From assembly GCA_016713405.1 (NCBI GenBank), contig JADJPF010000007.1, positions 1 to 64,000 of the forward strand: DNA of 64,000 nucleotides, read 5' to 3'. The stretch's first letter is position 1; every line of letters starts with the position of its first letter. Shown here piece after piece: positions 34,104 through 42,506 of the stretch. This DNA comes from Blastocatellia bacterium (GTDB lineage: Bacteria; Acidobacteriota; Blastocatellia; Chloracidobacteriales; JADJPF01). Under the pieces are notes generated by a model. It saw only the letters and a list, made by a program, of their open reading frames with translations, did no database searches and was not told the DNA's origin. A program made the position numbers and the translations under genes.

Positions 34104-36593
34104 ATGAGTAAGCCTTCTAGGTTATTAAATATTTTATTAGCAGTAGTAATATCACTATTTTTTGTTAGCTCAACTTACACGCAAACAATTACTGTTAATA
34201 AGCTGGCTGAACCCCCTATTCAATGGCCGAGAAGCCATCAATTTGATATGCAGCATATGAGCTTAAAGCTTTCTTTTGATTGGGATAAAGAAACAGTTTT
34301 TGGCGAAGCAACACTTAAATTAACACCTTTTGCCAATGAGTTAAAAACAGTTGAGCTTGATGCAACTAAATTTAAGGTAGATTCTGTAAAACTTAGCAGT
34401 GGTACGAACTTAAAATATCAAGTAACAGAGCAAAAAATATTAGTAACTTTAGATAGGGTTTATAAGCCTAATGAAATAATTAGTTTTACTGTTAAATATT
34501 CTGCTCAACCTAAACTAGGGTTAATTTTTATCAAACCCACAAAAACCGACCCTACACGACCTTTTCAAATTTTGTCACAAGGTGAGACAGAAACTAACCG
34601 AGAATGGTTTCCTTGCTATGATTCGCCTAATGATCGTGCTACTTCAGAAACAATTGTTACTGTAGATAGCAAATACAATGTTATTTCCAATGGTGAGCTA
34701 ATTTCTGTAACAGAAAATAACAATAAAAAAACTTATCATTGGAAAATGGATTATCCTTTTTCTAGCTATTTGGTTTCTCTAGTTGTAGGTGAATTTGCCG
34801 AATTAAGACAAGAAGCCGATGGAATCCCTATATTTCACTATGTTTATAAAGATCAGCTAGAAAACGCTAAAGTTAGCTTTGCTACAGTGCCAAAAATGAT
34901 GAGCTTTTTTGCTAATAAATTAGGTCATCCTTACCCTTATAAAAAATATGCAGAAATTACAGCTTATGACTTTCCTGGTGGAATGGAAAACATCACTGCT
35001 ACAACAATGACAGATGGAGCAGTCAAAGATAAAAGAGCTTTAATAGATAACAATGACACTTTATCAGCACATGAATTAGCTCACCAATGGTTTGGTAATT
35101 TAGTCACTTGCCGGGATTGGAGCGAACTTTGGCTAAATGAAGGCTTTGCTAATTTTATGGATGCTGTTTGGCTAGAACATTCACAGGGCAAAGAAGAATA
35201 TTTACGGGATTTCCTAGAAGCGCGAAAGTCTGTTATTGAACGTTTTAAACAAGGAAATCGTCGGCCTGTTTCAACCAAACGTTTTTATCATCCAGATGAC
35301 CTTTTTGATGAAAATAGTTATGCTCGACCTCAGCTTGTAATCCATATGCTTAGGCAATTACTCGGAGAAAAAGCATTTTGGCAATCTATTAATCATTATA
35401 TTGCTGTTAATAAAAATCGTGGTCTTGTAACTACAGCAGACCTTTCACGAGCTATTGAAGATGTTACGGGGGAAAATTTAGATTGGTTTTTTGAGCAATG
35501 GATTTATAAACTAGGCCAACCAGAACTAGAAGTTACTTCCGTCTATGATGATAAAAAAAAGCAAGTAGAGCTAAAAGTTAAGCAAACACAAAAGAAAGAT
35601 CCAAAGCTTCCTTGGTTTGAAGTAGCTGAAATTTATCGTTTGCCGCTAGAAGTCGCTATCACGACAGAGAAAGAAACAAAAATTTATCCTGTCACAATTG
35701 ATCAAAGAGAACAGACATTAATATTTCTTGCTGAAACTCAGCCCTTGATAGTTAACTTTGATCGTGGAGATCATATCTTAAAAAACATAAAATTTTCCCG
35801 AACTTCAGACGAGTTAGTTTATCAACTTGGTGCAGATGAAGATGTAATGGGGCGTATTCGTGCAGCAGCAGAGCTAAAAGGCTCTGTTTATGAGTCTGCA
35901 ATAGAGGCTTTAGCCAAGGCTGCAAAGACTGATAAATCTTCACTTGTCCGCCTTCAAGCAATAGATAGTTTGTCAGCAAATGAAACTGAAACGGCACATA
36001 GCGCATTTTTATCAGCTTTAAGTGACTCTAGCTGGCAAGTAAGAGAAAGAGCAATAACAATTCTAGGTGGATTAAAAGATAAGAATTTGATTTCAGCATT
36101 TCAAAAAGTAATAAAAGAAGATGTTAGCTATAAATCCGTTGCAGCAGCAGCAAAATCTCTAGGGTTAATAGGCACTCAAGAGGCTGTAGATACTTTGCTA
36201 GCACTTGCTCAGGAAACATCTTGGCAACAAACCTTAACGCAGTCTAGCTTAATTGCTTTAAGTCATGCTCAAGATGAAAGAATCCTACCTTTAGCCTTAA
36301 AATATGCTGCTCCAGGTAATAGCAAATATGTTCGTTCAGACGCAGTTGCTTTGCTGGGTGCAAGGGCAAAAGGCAACAAACAAGCTTTAGAATATCTTCA
36401 AGCAGCATTGGAGGAAAAAAACACCGCATTAAATTACTCTGCTATAACAGCATTAAGCGAAATAAATGATTCTTCATCTAAAGAGCTTTTAGAAAAATTT
36501 AGTAAAAGGGCAGACCTTGATGCTAGCCTTCAAAATTATGTTAACTATGTTTTAGACCAACTAAATCAACAACAACGCAAAGCAGGTAACTAG
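34104..36593 (+). CDS. M1 family aminopeptidase with HEAT-like repeat tail
   Basis: An 829-residue zinc aminopeptidase with a signal peptide (residues 1-27), so periplasmic or outer-surface. The exopeptidase motif is PGGMENITATTM, and the zinc site is H323-E324-LA-H327 with the third ligand in LNEGFANF about 19 residues later. It removes N-terminal residues from peptides. The usual C-terminal ERAP-like domain is replaced, from about residue 590, by HEAT/PBS-type repeats (IRAAAELKGSVYESAIEALA, VRLQAIDSLSANETETA, VRERAITILGGLKDK, VAAAAKSLGLIGTQEAVDTL). These probably mediate binding. With the M16 peptidase in this window it suggests periplasmic peptide scavenging. Confidence 0.92.
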   Translation: MSKPSRLLNILLAVVISLFFVSSTYTQTITVNKLAEPPIQWPRSHQFDMQHMSLKLSFDWDKETVFGEATLKLTPFANELKTVELDATKFKVDSVKLSSGTNLKYQVTEQKILVTLDRVYKPNEIISFTVKYSAQPKLGLIFIKPTKTDPTRPFQILSQGETETNREWFPCYDSPNDRATSETIVTVDSKYNVISNGELISVTENNNKKTYHWKMDYPFSSYLVSLVVGEFAELRQEADGIPIFHYVYKDQLENAKVSFATVPKMMSFFANKLGHPYPYKKYAEITAYDFPGGMENITATTMTDGAVKDKRALIDNNDTLSAHELAHQWFGNLVTCRDWSELWLNEGFANFMDAVWLEHSQGKEEYLRDFLEARKSVIERFKQGNRRPVSTKRFYHPDDLFDENSYARPQLVIHMLRQLLGEKAFWQSINHYIAVNKNRGLVTTADLSRAIEDVTGENLDWFFEQWIYKLGQPELEVTSVYDDKKKQVELKVKQTQKKDPKLPWFEVAEIYRLPLEVAITTEKETKIYPVTIDQREQTLIFLAETQPLIVNFDRGDHILKNIKFSRTSDELVYQLGADEDVMGRIRAAAELKGSVYESAIEALAKAAKTDKSSLVRLQAIDSLSANETETAHSAFLSALSDSSWQVRERAITILGGLKDKNLISAFQKVIKEDVSYKSVAAAAKSLGLIGTQEAVDTLLALAQETSWQQTLTQSSLIALSHAQDERILPLALKYAAPGNSKYVRSDAVALLGARAKGNKQALEYLQAALEEKNTALNYSAITALSEINDSSSKELLEKFSKRADLDASLQNYVNYVLDQLNQQQRKAGN

Positions 36594-36594
36594 T

Positions 36595-36894
36595 TTATTT
36601 TTCAACGAGTTTCAAATATAGCCATTGCAGTTCTCTTTGCAATCTAGCTCGCTCTTCTGCAATTGTAATAGTCTTTAACTCAGCTTTTAGCTTATTTATT
36701 TCATTACGTAAAGAAACCTCTTTAGGTGTAATCTCAGCATTTTTCATAATGCGAAAAATAAGCCTCATTTCAGGAGGGATATGATCATCATCGCTTAAAT
36801 CAATAGGTTGACCTTGACCAGGAAGGTCATCAAATTTACCTTCCCTAAAAGCTTCTGCAATTCTTTCTTCTGAAATCCAAGTAAATATTTCCAT
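36595..36894 (-). CDS. DUF1992 protein (DnaJ homologue subfamily C member 28-like)
   Basis: About 99 residues. The conserved start MEIFTWISEERIAEAFREGK, then FDDLPGQGQPIDLSDDDHIP, defines the DUF1992 family, found in bacteria and as the C-terminal part of DNAJC28 in animals. The molecular role is not established. The ATG at 36894 has AAGGTAGG upstream and matches where homologues begin; the TTG at 36900 is less likely. It converges tightly with the aminopeptidase gene, ending 1 nt from its stop. Confidence 0.85.
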   Translation of the reverse strand: MEIFTWISEERIAEAFREGKFDDLPGQGQPIDLSDDDHIPPEMRLIFRIMKNAEITPKEVSLRNEINKLKAELKTITIAEERARLQRELQWLYLKLVEK

Positions 36895-36911
36895 AAACAA
36901 CCTACCTTGAT

Positions 36912-37776
36912 TTATAGATTATTAGGATCAATGCCTAGTGCTTTTAATTTTGCCAATAAAGCTTCTTTTCTCAGCTAGCAGACGTTCTTTTTCAGCGCGT
37001 TCTTGCTCTTTTTCCTCATTGGCACTCGCAAATTTTGAAGCCAAAGCTTCTTTTTCGGTGCGCTCGCGTTCCTTCTCAGCTTGCGCTCGCTCTAAAGGAG
37101 TGGGAATAAGATTAAAATGACGGTCAAACCAACGAAGCCAGATTGTAGAAGCCTTTTCATAGTAGCCAGTCCATAAGCCTAAATAAAGCTCAACATCAGG
37201 CAAATAGTAAAAACCTTGGCTGTTAGGTAAAAAAGAAATATACCCATCACTACTTAGCTGAAATGCTAGTATTTTTTTTGTTAGATGATCATAAGTAAAA
37301 TAATAGGGTACTTTTAGGATAGATTCGTAAACTTCCCATTTGGGCGGGATTTCTTCTTCTTTGCCTTTTCTGCTACTTTTTTTAATTCTAGTAGTTTTGC
37401 CTAAATCCTCATTTTCAGTGCTAGGAGAAAGAAGTTCAACTATAACAAGCGGTGTAACTCCTTCTTGCCAAACGACATAGCTTAAGCGTAAATCTTTATC
37501 TTCATAGAGGTTAGGAATACCAACGCTAGCAAACCAATCAGGGCGTTTATACCAGCTTGGATGATTTACATCAAAATAAAGATTAAGGTCTGTTGCTACA
37601 AATACCTCATTTGATGAGTAGTTAGGGGGTTGAAATGTTTCTCTAAGAAGCTGTGATTGGAATATATGAAATATGTCTGGCAATCCGCTTTCTCCTACTT
37701 CCTCACTTGGTAAATCATACATTGTTGGCAAATTTTTTTTGTCCAACACATTGTTTTCTATTCTTATTTTGCTCAT
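36912..37776 (-). pseudogene. Uma2-type (DUF820) endonuclease-like protein, frameshift near the C-terminus
   Basis: About 285 codons. It has the restriction-endonuclease-like Uma2 core: VFVATDLNLYFD, RPDWFASVGIPN, YVVWQEGVTPLVIVELLSPS with the catalytic E, KWEVYESILKVPYYFTYDH with the conserved Y-x3-V-PYYF, and YYLPDVELYLGLW. A charged coiled tail rich in 'AEKERER' repeats follows. The open frame ends at 36928 with GKIKSTRH. Removing one A from GAGAAAAGAAGC (about 36969-36972) instead restores EALLAKLKALGIDPNNL, the standard end of this family, stopping at 36912. Uma2 genes are abundant in cyanobacteria, acidobacteria and others, with unknown role. The break changes only the last 15 residues. 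Confidence 0.8.
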
Positions 37777-37834
37777 ATGTGTTTCTTCTTAATTGTTAGG
37801 TTTGGTTTTGATTATATTTCTTACCTAACGCTTA

Positions 37835-37954
37835 AGACAAGCCCTAAAGGACTTGTCTAATATCAAATGCCGCAATGCGGCATTAAAGGTTATTTTTTGA
37901 TTTCTTTATGCCCCATTGGGGCATTTGATATTAGGTCGCCCATTTATGGGTGAC
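37835..37954. repeat. Dense hairpin cluster with a long-range inverted repeat
   Basis: Four hairpins stand within 120 bp: AGACAAG/CTTGTCT (37835-37858), ATGCCGC/GCGGCAT with a 3-nt loop (37867-37883), ATGCCCC/GGGGCAT with a 3-nt loop (37908-37924) and GTCGCCCAT/ATGGGTGAC with one mismatch (37935-37954). CTAATATCAAATGCC (37857-37871) is also the exact inverse of GGCATTTGATATTAG (37920-37934), so the two middle hairpins can fold into one cruciform. The cluster overlaps the stop codon of the ACT-domain gene. It resembles an extragenic palindromic element or small non-autonomous repeat. Confidence 0.65.
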
Positions 37955-38436
37955 TAAACACGGTGCATAGCTTGAAAAATATCTTCTCGCTGCATATAAA
38001 TACGGACACCTAAATTATCACTAGCCGTTCTAAATTCTTCTCGGAGTTTTCCCATATCTTGAGTTGCACGGCTAGCATCAATAATCATAATCATTGCAAA
38101 TTTACCTTGGACAACGGTTTGATTCATATCAATGATGCTACAATTGGCATCTCCAAGTAGAGTTGCAACTAGAGCAACAATTCCAGGCTGGTCTAAACCA
38201 AATACAGAAATAATATAGCGAGTTGGGCTAGATGATTCTACGGTAGGTTTTTTTTGATTATGTGAATGTTGGACAGGGTGAGAAATAGTCTTTTCTTTAG
38301 TAACTAAACTAGGTTTAAGGGCAGAAAAAATATCTGTTACAAGTGCTTCTACTAGTGAGCTTTCTGCCTTTTCTCCTAAGCGTTCATAAACTATGCGGGT
38401 GATTGTATAGATTGCTTCTTCGCTGTTTAGTGGCAT
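37954..38436 (-). CDS. ACT domain-containing protein
   Basis: A 160-residue protein. The N-terminal half (residues 1-70) has no recognisable domain; it begins MPLNSEEAIYTITRIVYERL and ends in a His/Gln-rich linker. The C-terminal half is an ACT domain of the UPF0237/GcvR-like type (YIISVFGLDQPGIVALVATL, then SIIDMNQTVVQGKFAMIMII), a small-molecule-binding regulatory fold. It starts 9 nt after the end of the unknown 464-residue gene, with which it must be co-transcribed, and the microcompartment genes lie upstream on the same strand. Its ligand is unknown. Confidence 0.8.
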   Translation of the reverse strand: MPLNSEEAIYTITRIVYERLGEKAESSLVEALVTDIFSALKPSLVTKEKTISHPVQHSHNQKKPTVESSSPTRYIISVFGLDQPGIVALVATLLGDANCSIIDMNQTVVQGKFAMIMIIDASRATQDMGKLREEFRTASDNLGVRIYMQREDIFQAMHRV

Positions 38437-38445
38437 ATTTTAAGT

Positions 38446-39840
38446 TTAATTTAACCTTTTTGGTAAATTTTGAGTTTCTTCTGTTTCTTCTTCTCTATCT
38501 TGTCTATTTATACGCCGACGCACTAGAGATGCGTTTTTAGGTATTCGACGACGACGCAAAGAAATTATTTGTGATTCGATATCTTGTAAATTTTCTGCTG
38601 CTTCATGCATTTGTGAATAAAGCAGGTCTGTCTTTTTCATTGCTGAATTTATGGAGTCAATAATTTTTTGGATATGCTTTAGCAAATAGCGTTGAGCATT
38701 GCTAGTTGTACCTAATTCTTCATTAAGAAAAGTTTCAGACTCTAACATTTTAGCTAAATCATCTTGATAAAATTCTACCTCACCATTAAAACGCTCTTTT
38801 GCAACTCTCATTCTAACTAAAGAGCGATGAGCGCGTGCTAGTTCATTTATTACTGAATCTGTGGAGTTAAGATAATTAGTAGCTTCTCCTAAGATAGATT
38901 CTATTGCATAAGACCATTTCTGTTTATCATCTTCAAATTCTTTATCCTCAAATGACATTGAGCCAGTTTTGTCATCTTCGTCAATTTCATCATCTTCATC
39001 AGCTTCATGACTAAGTTTATTTGAGGCTTTGCGCTCAATAGCAGGTGGTTTTTCAGTTGAAATATTAATAGGTGTTTTAACTTTTGTTGCTAAAGATAGT
39101 AAAGCTTTAACCGCACATTGCTTTAATAGTTCTGCACTAGCGGTTGTAATGCCGGTAGATTCTGAGATTTCTTGAGCAGTTGCCTGAGAAAGTAGCCCTA
39201 GTTTAATCAACCCTCCTGCATAAAGCTTTTGTATATCTTTGTGATCTACGCCTTCAAAATAAGATAGAGCATCAGCGATTTGTAATTCTTCAATAGGTTT
39301 ATCCATTAAGCTTGCATTTACTGGGGCAATTCTCATTGTACCTGTAGGAGAAGTTTCTACCATTTCACTACCAACACTACGCGAAATCAAACGAGTTAAT
39401 TCTTTATAGTCTGTAGTAATATTGCGAATATCTTTTTTAGAAAGTAGACGTTTTTTGCCTTCTCGAAATGCTATTAAAGGTTGTTCAATAGACCTTAAGA
39501 CATCATAAATGTCATTATAATGAATTTCTTCACAGGCTAAAATTAATGGCTTAAGTGCGCCAATACAAATGTCTAAATTACGCTCAGAAAGATCACCATT
39601 AGAAATTAGCCTAATCGATTTACCTATAGGAGTAATATATTGTGAAACAATATCCTGAAACATTTCTTTTATTTCAGCTTCCATTTTTGGGTCAGGCATA
39701 ATGCTATGAGGTGCGCCGCCGCTACCTTGACCAACCTTAAGTCCTTCTACTGCTTGAGCTACCTCATCTTCTTCTAGGTCTTCTAAGTCTGTTGGATCTT
39801 CTAAATTTAATAATGGTTTTTTTGTGTCTTTTTCTTGCAT
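38446..39840 (-). CDS. Unknown 464-residue protein with acidic N-terminus and HhH-like segment
   Basis: I do not recognise this protein. The first 40 residues are very acidic (LNLEDPTDLEDLEEDEVAQA). Residues of about 55-165 are helical (MFQDIVSQYITPIGKSIRLI ... LRSIEQPLIAFREGKKRLL). Around 190-245 a segment resembles helix-hairpin-helix repeats (VDHKDIQKLYAGGLIKLGLL, then QEISESTGITTASAELLKQC). A linker with DEDDEIDEDDK follows, then a long helical region (about 310-440), and the C-terminus is basic (RRRRIPKNASLVRRRI). No signal peptide. The acidic head and basic tail suggest a scaffold or nucleic-acid partner. It lies between the aldehyde dehydrogenase (gap 122 nt) and the ACT gene (gap 9 nt), all minus strand. 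Confidence 0.6.
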   Translation of the reverse strand: MQEKDTKKPLLNLEDPTDLEDLEEDEVAQAVEGLKVGQGSGGAPHSIMPDPKMEAEIKEMFQDIVSQYITPIGKSIRLISNGDLSERNLDICIGALKPLILACEEIHYNDIYDVLRSIEQPLIAFREGKKRLLSKKDIRNITTDYKELTRLISRSVGSEMVETSPTGTMRIAPVNASLMDKPIEELQIADALSYFEGVDHKDIQKLYAGGLIKLGLLSQATAQEISESTGITTASAELLKQCAVKALLSLATKVKTPINISTEKPPAIERKASNKLSHEADEDDEIDEDDKTGSMSFEDKEFEDDKQKWSYAIESILGEATNYLNSTDSVINELARAHRSLVRMRVAKERFNGEVEFYQDDLAKMLESETFLNEELGTTSNAQRYLLKHIQKIIDSINSAMKKTDLLYSQMHEAAENLQDIESQIISLRRRRIPKNASLVRRRINRQDREEETEETQNLPKRLN

Positions 39841-39962
39841 AACTTATTTTTAACCTTTTAGCTTTCATTCTATGGCAGTATTAAGGGGCAAACAAGATTT
39901 TACTTAAAAAGCTTATGAAAAATTAATAAACTTAGCTTTTTTGAAGAATTTTTAATAATAAT

Positions 39963-41966
39963 TTAATTTATTGGGGCAAAAATCTCATTAGATTCGCCTA
40001 AATCACGAGCAGAAGGAGTAATAATAGTTTTTTTGCTAATATAAATTTTTTGTTTTCCTTCTAAAGCTCGTCTTACATCATCTTCGCAAACAAAATCCTG
40101 TGGGCATGGGCTAGGTTTGGTTTCTGTAGTTGTGGGCGTAGGAGCAAAATCGGTTACTTTTGCCGATGGGCTAGCAACAGAACTTTCTACTTTTTGGTCT
40201 TTACTTTCTTTGCCTTCTTTACTTTCTATTTCACTTTTAGCAATTTCTTTATTCTCTTTTTTGATTTCTGCAACTTTTAATGCAACTATTTGTTCCAATA
40301 TTGCAGTATCAACTTTAGGCAATGGTTTTTCTTCTTTAGCTTTTAAACGACCAGATTTTTTACGTTCAGCTAAAAATTCATCTACTATTTTACTTACGGC
40401 TGTATCACTAAGAGAAGAATCTTTATTTTCAGTTTTACTTATAGTATTGCTAGGGGTTGGGTTATCTTGCTTAGACTCTGATTTAGCTTGTTTTGCGGTA
40501 GCTTGCAGCATTGCATTGCGTGTTAAAGTTTGTTCTACTACTTGGGCAACAATACTTTTAGTTAAATCAGGATTGAAAATATTAGACTTAGTGACTGAAG
40601 GCATTTGTTTTTGATTTATAGAGCGCGTTTCAAAAGCTACACGCTTAATATCCATTAAATGCAATGGAGAAATATTATCTGAAGTAACATTACCTCCCCA
40701 ACTGCCACAGCCTAAAGTCATACTTGGAGCAAGACCTGTAGTTAAACCTATTGCCCCATGTGTTGTAGGAGAATTAACAATTATTCTTGATGCTGGTTGT
40801 TGTAAAGCAAATTGACGAATGATATCGCGGTTCTGTGAATGTATTCCGATTGTATGCCCCATGCCGCCAAAACGTAGAATTTGCTCACATAAATTACTAC
40901 CTTCTTGCCAGCTAGAAACCGTGTAATAAGCTAGTATGGGAGAAAGTTTTTCCATTGAAAGCGGATGATCACGTCCAACACCTTGAAGATCTACCATCAA
41001 AACTCTAATATCTGCTGGCACGGAAAACCCTGCCATTTCAGCAATTACTTGAGGTGATTTACCAACAATTTTAGGATTAAGTCCTCTGGTTGGAAGTACA
41101 ACTATTTTTTCTAGTTTTGCTTTCTCGGTTTCATTGCAAAAATAAGCACCTTGAGAAATAAAGGCATGGCGCACTTGTTTATTAATGCTATTTTCTACTA
41201 CTACAGCCTGTTCAGAGGCGCAAATTGTTCCATAATCAAAAGTTTTACCTGTTAGTATATCAGCAACAGCTTTTTCAATATTTGCAGAAGCTTCTATTAA
41301 AACAGGAACATTACCAGGGCCAACACCAAAAGCGGGTTTTCCAGAACTATAAGCAGCTTTTACTAGACCAATTCCACCTGTAGCTAAAATTACAGATGTT
41401 AATTTGTGTTTCATTAGTTCTTCAGTTCCTTGTAGGGTAGAAACTGTTAAACAACCTATTAAACCAGCCGGTGCGCCAGCTTTTTGCGCAGCACTACGCA
41501 TTATCTGAGTAGTTTCACTAATACATTGTACAGCAGATGGATGAGGGCTTAAAACCACCCCATTTCTTGATTTTAGAGAGATTAAGATCTTAAAAATTGC
41601 GGTAGATGTGGGATTTGTGGAAGGAATGATTGCTGCTACTACACCACGTGGGTCAGCAACTTCAATTAAATTATCTGTTTCAGAGACAACGCCAACCGTT
41701 TTTAGGTTACGGAAAAAGTTATGAACATCTTCAGCCGCAAAGCGATTTTTTTCTGCCTTATCTTTTGCCACACCATAACCAGTTTCTTGATTGGCTAATT
41801 GGCCTAAACGGTCTTTGTCTGCTAAAGCTGCTAGGGCAGCAGCCTGAACAATTTCATCAACACGTTCTTGGCTAAAGGCAGCAAAAATTTTTTGTGCTGA
41901 ATGAGCAGCCGTTACTAAATCACGTGCTTGTTGTACTGAGGTCAAATATTTATCGACAGACATCAT
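39963..41966 (-). CDS. Microcompartment-type acylating aldehyde dehydrogenase with long C-terminal extension
   Basis: A 667-residue protein. Residues 1-450 are a CoA-acylating aldehyde dehydrogenase of the EutE/PduP group: IPSTNPTSTAIFKILISLKS, SVILATGGIGLVKAAYSSGK, the GVGPGNVPV loop, and the catalytic C249 in DYGTICASEQ. It converts an aldehyde with CoA and NAD to acyl-CoA. The family normally ends near residue 460. Here some 200 more residues follow, with three short amphipathic helices in charged linkers (about 468-488, KSIVAQVVEQTLTRN; 522-542, SKIVDEFLAERKK; 552-572, ILEQIVALKVAEIKK). They resemble encapsulation peptides. The C-terminus (about 628-667) holds VRRALEGKQKIYISKKTIIT then PSARDLGESNEIF, a motif seen at the N-termini of other microcompartment proteins such as EutT/EutQ/PduL relatives. 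The shell gene lies 41 nt upstream, confirming the context. Confidence 0.88.
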   Translation of the reverse strand: MMSVDKYLTSVQQARDLVTAAHSAQKIFAAFSQERVDEIVQAAALAALADKDRLGQLANQETGYGVAKDKAEKNRFAAEDVHNFFRNLKTVGVVSETDNLIEVADPRGVVAAIIPSTNPTSTAIFKILISLKSRNGVVLSPHPSAVQCISETTQIMRSAAQKAGAPAGLIGCLTVSTLQGTEELMKHKLTSVILATGGIGLVKAAYSSGKPAFGVGPGNVPVLIEASANIEKAVADILTGKTFDYGTICASEQAVVVENSINKQVRHAFISQGAYFCNETEKAKLEKIVVLPTRGLNPKIVGKSPQVIAEMAGFSVPADIRVLMVDLQGVGRDHPLSMEKLSPILAYYTVSSWQEGSNLCEQILRFGGMGHTIGIHSQNRDIIRQFALQQPASRIIVNSPTTHGAIGLTTGLAPSMTLGCGSWGGNVTSDNISPLHLMDIKRVAFETRSINQKQMPSVTKSNIFNPDLTKSIVAQVVEQTLTRNAMLQATAKQAKSESKQDNPTPSNTISKTENKDSSLSDTAVSKIVDEFLAERKKSGRLKAKEEKPLPKVDTAILEQIVALKVAEIKKENKEIAKSEIESKEGKESKDQKVESSVASPSAKVTDFAPTPTTTETKPSPCPQDFVCEDDVRRALEGKQKIYISKKTIITPSARDLGESNEIFAPIN

Positions 41967-42007
41967 TCCTCCACAGCGATAAAATAAAATTTAGCTATTA
42001 GGTTTTA

Positions 42008-42358
42008 CTATTTTTTATTATCTTCTTTTCCAGAAGGTAGGGCTTTTTTATCTGCTGGAGGGAGAGCTTTTTCTAAACTCATTCCATTGTCAGATAAAAC
42101 TCGCTCTAACTCTGAATGTGGGCGGGGAATTACGTGTACACTAATTAATTCGCCTACTCGTCTTGCTGCTGCTGCTCCTGCATCTGTTGCAGCTTTTACT
42201 GCTCCAACATCACCGCGCACAAATACTGTTACATAGCCAGCCCAAATATATTCTTTACCAATTAATACTACATTAGCAGCCTTAACCATTGCATCAGATG
42301 CTTCTACTGCACCAACAAAACCTTTAGTTTCAATCATTCCAAGTGCTTCAAAGGACAT
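42008..42358 (-). CDS. Microcompartment shell protein, BMC-H type
   Basis: A 116-residue single-BMC-domain protein (MSFEALGMIETKGFVGAVEA, AANVVLIGKEYIWAGYVTVF, VRGDVGAVKAATDAGAAAAR, VISVHVIPRPHSELE). Six copies form the hexagonal tile of the polyhedral protein shell. The family core is about 90 residues; the last 25 here (MSLEKALPPADKKALPSGKE and so on) are a charged tail that probably faces one side of the shell. AGGAGAG stands before the ATG. It is the only shell gene in this window. A complete shell also needs a pentamer and usually trimers, so the rest must be elsewhere in the genome. Confidence 0.94.
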   Translation of the reverse strand: MSFEALGMIETKGFVGAVEASDAMVKAANVVLIGKEYIWAGYVTVFVRGDVGAVKAATDAGAAAARRVGELISVHVIPRPHSELERVLSDNGMSLEKALPPADKKALPSGKEDNKK

Positions 42359-42506
42359 GTAAGCTCTCCTCTAAATTTTTATAAAAGGTAGGATAATTTA
42401 TATTATTTAATTGTCTGTTGTTACTAAAACTTATGGACATAAGAAGCTAACAAAAGGGTAGAAGCGAGTCAAGCCCTTTTGACTCCATATTTTGTTTACT
42501 TGAGTT

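Noticed and set aside
40117..40614. Plus-strand ORF of 165 residues opposite the aldehyde dehydrogenase extension
   Set aside because: Low-complexity shadow of the Lys/Glu-rich extension; Leu/Ser bias follows from the complement of that composition.
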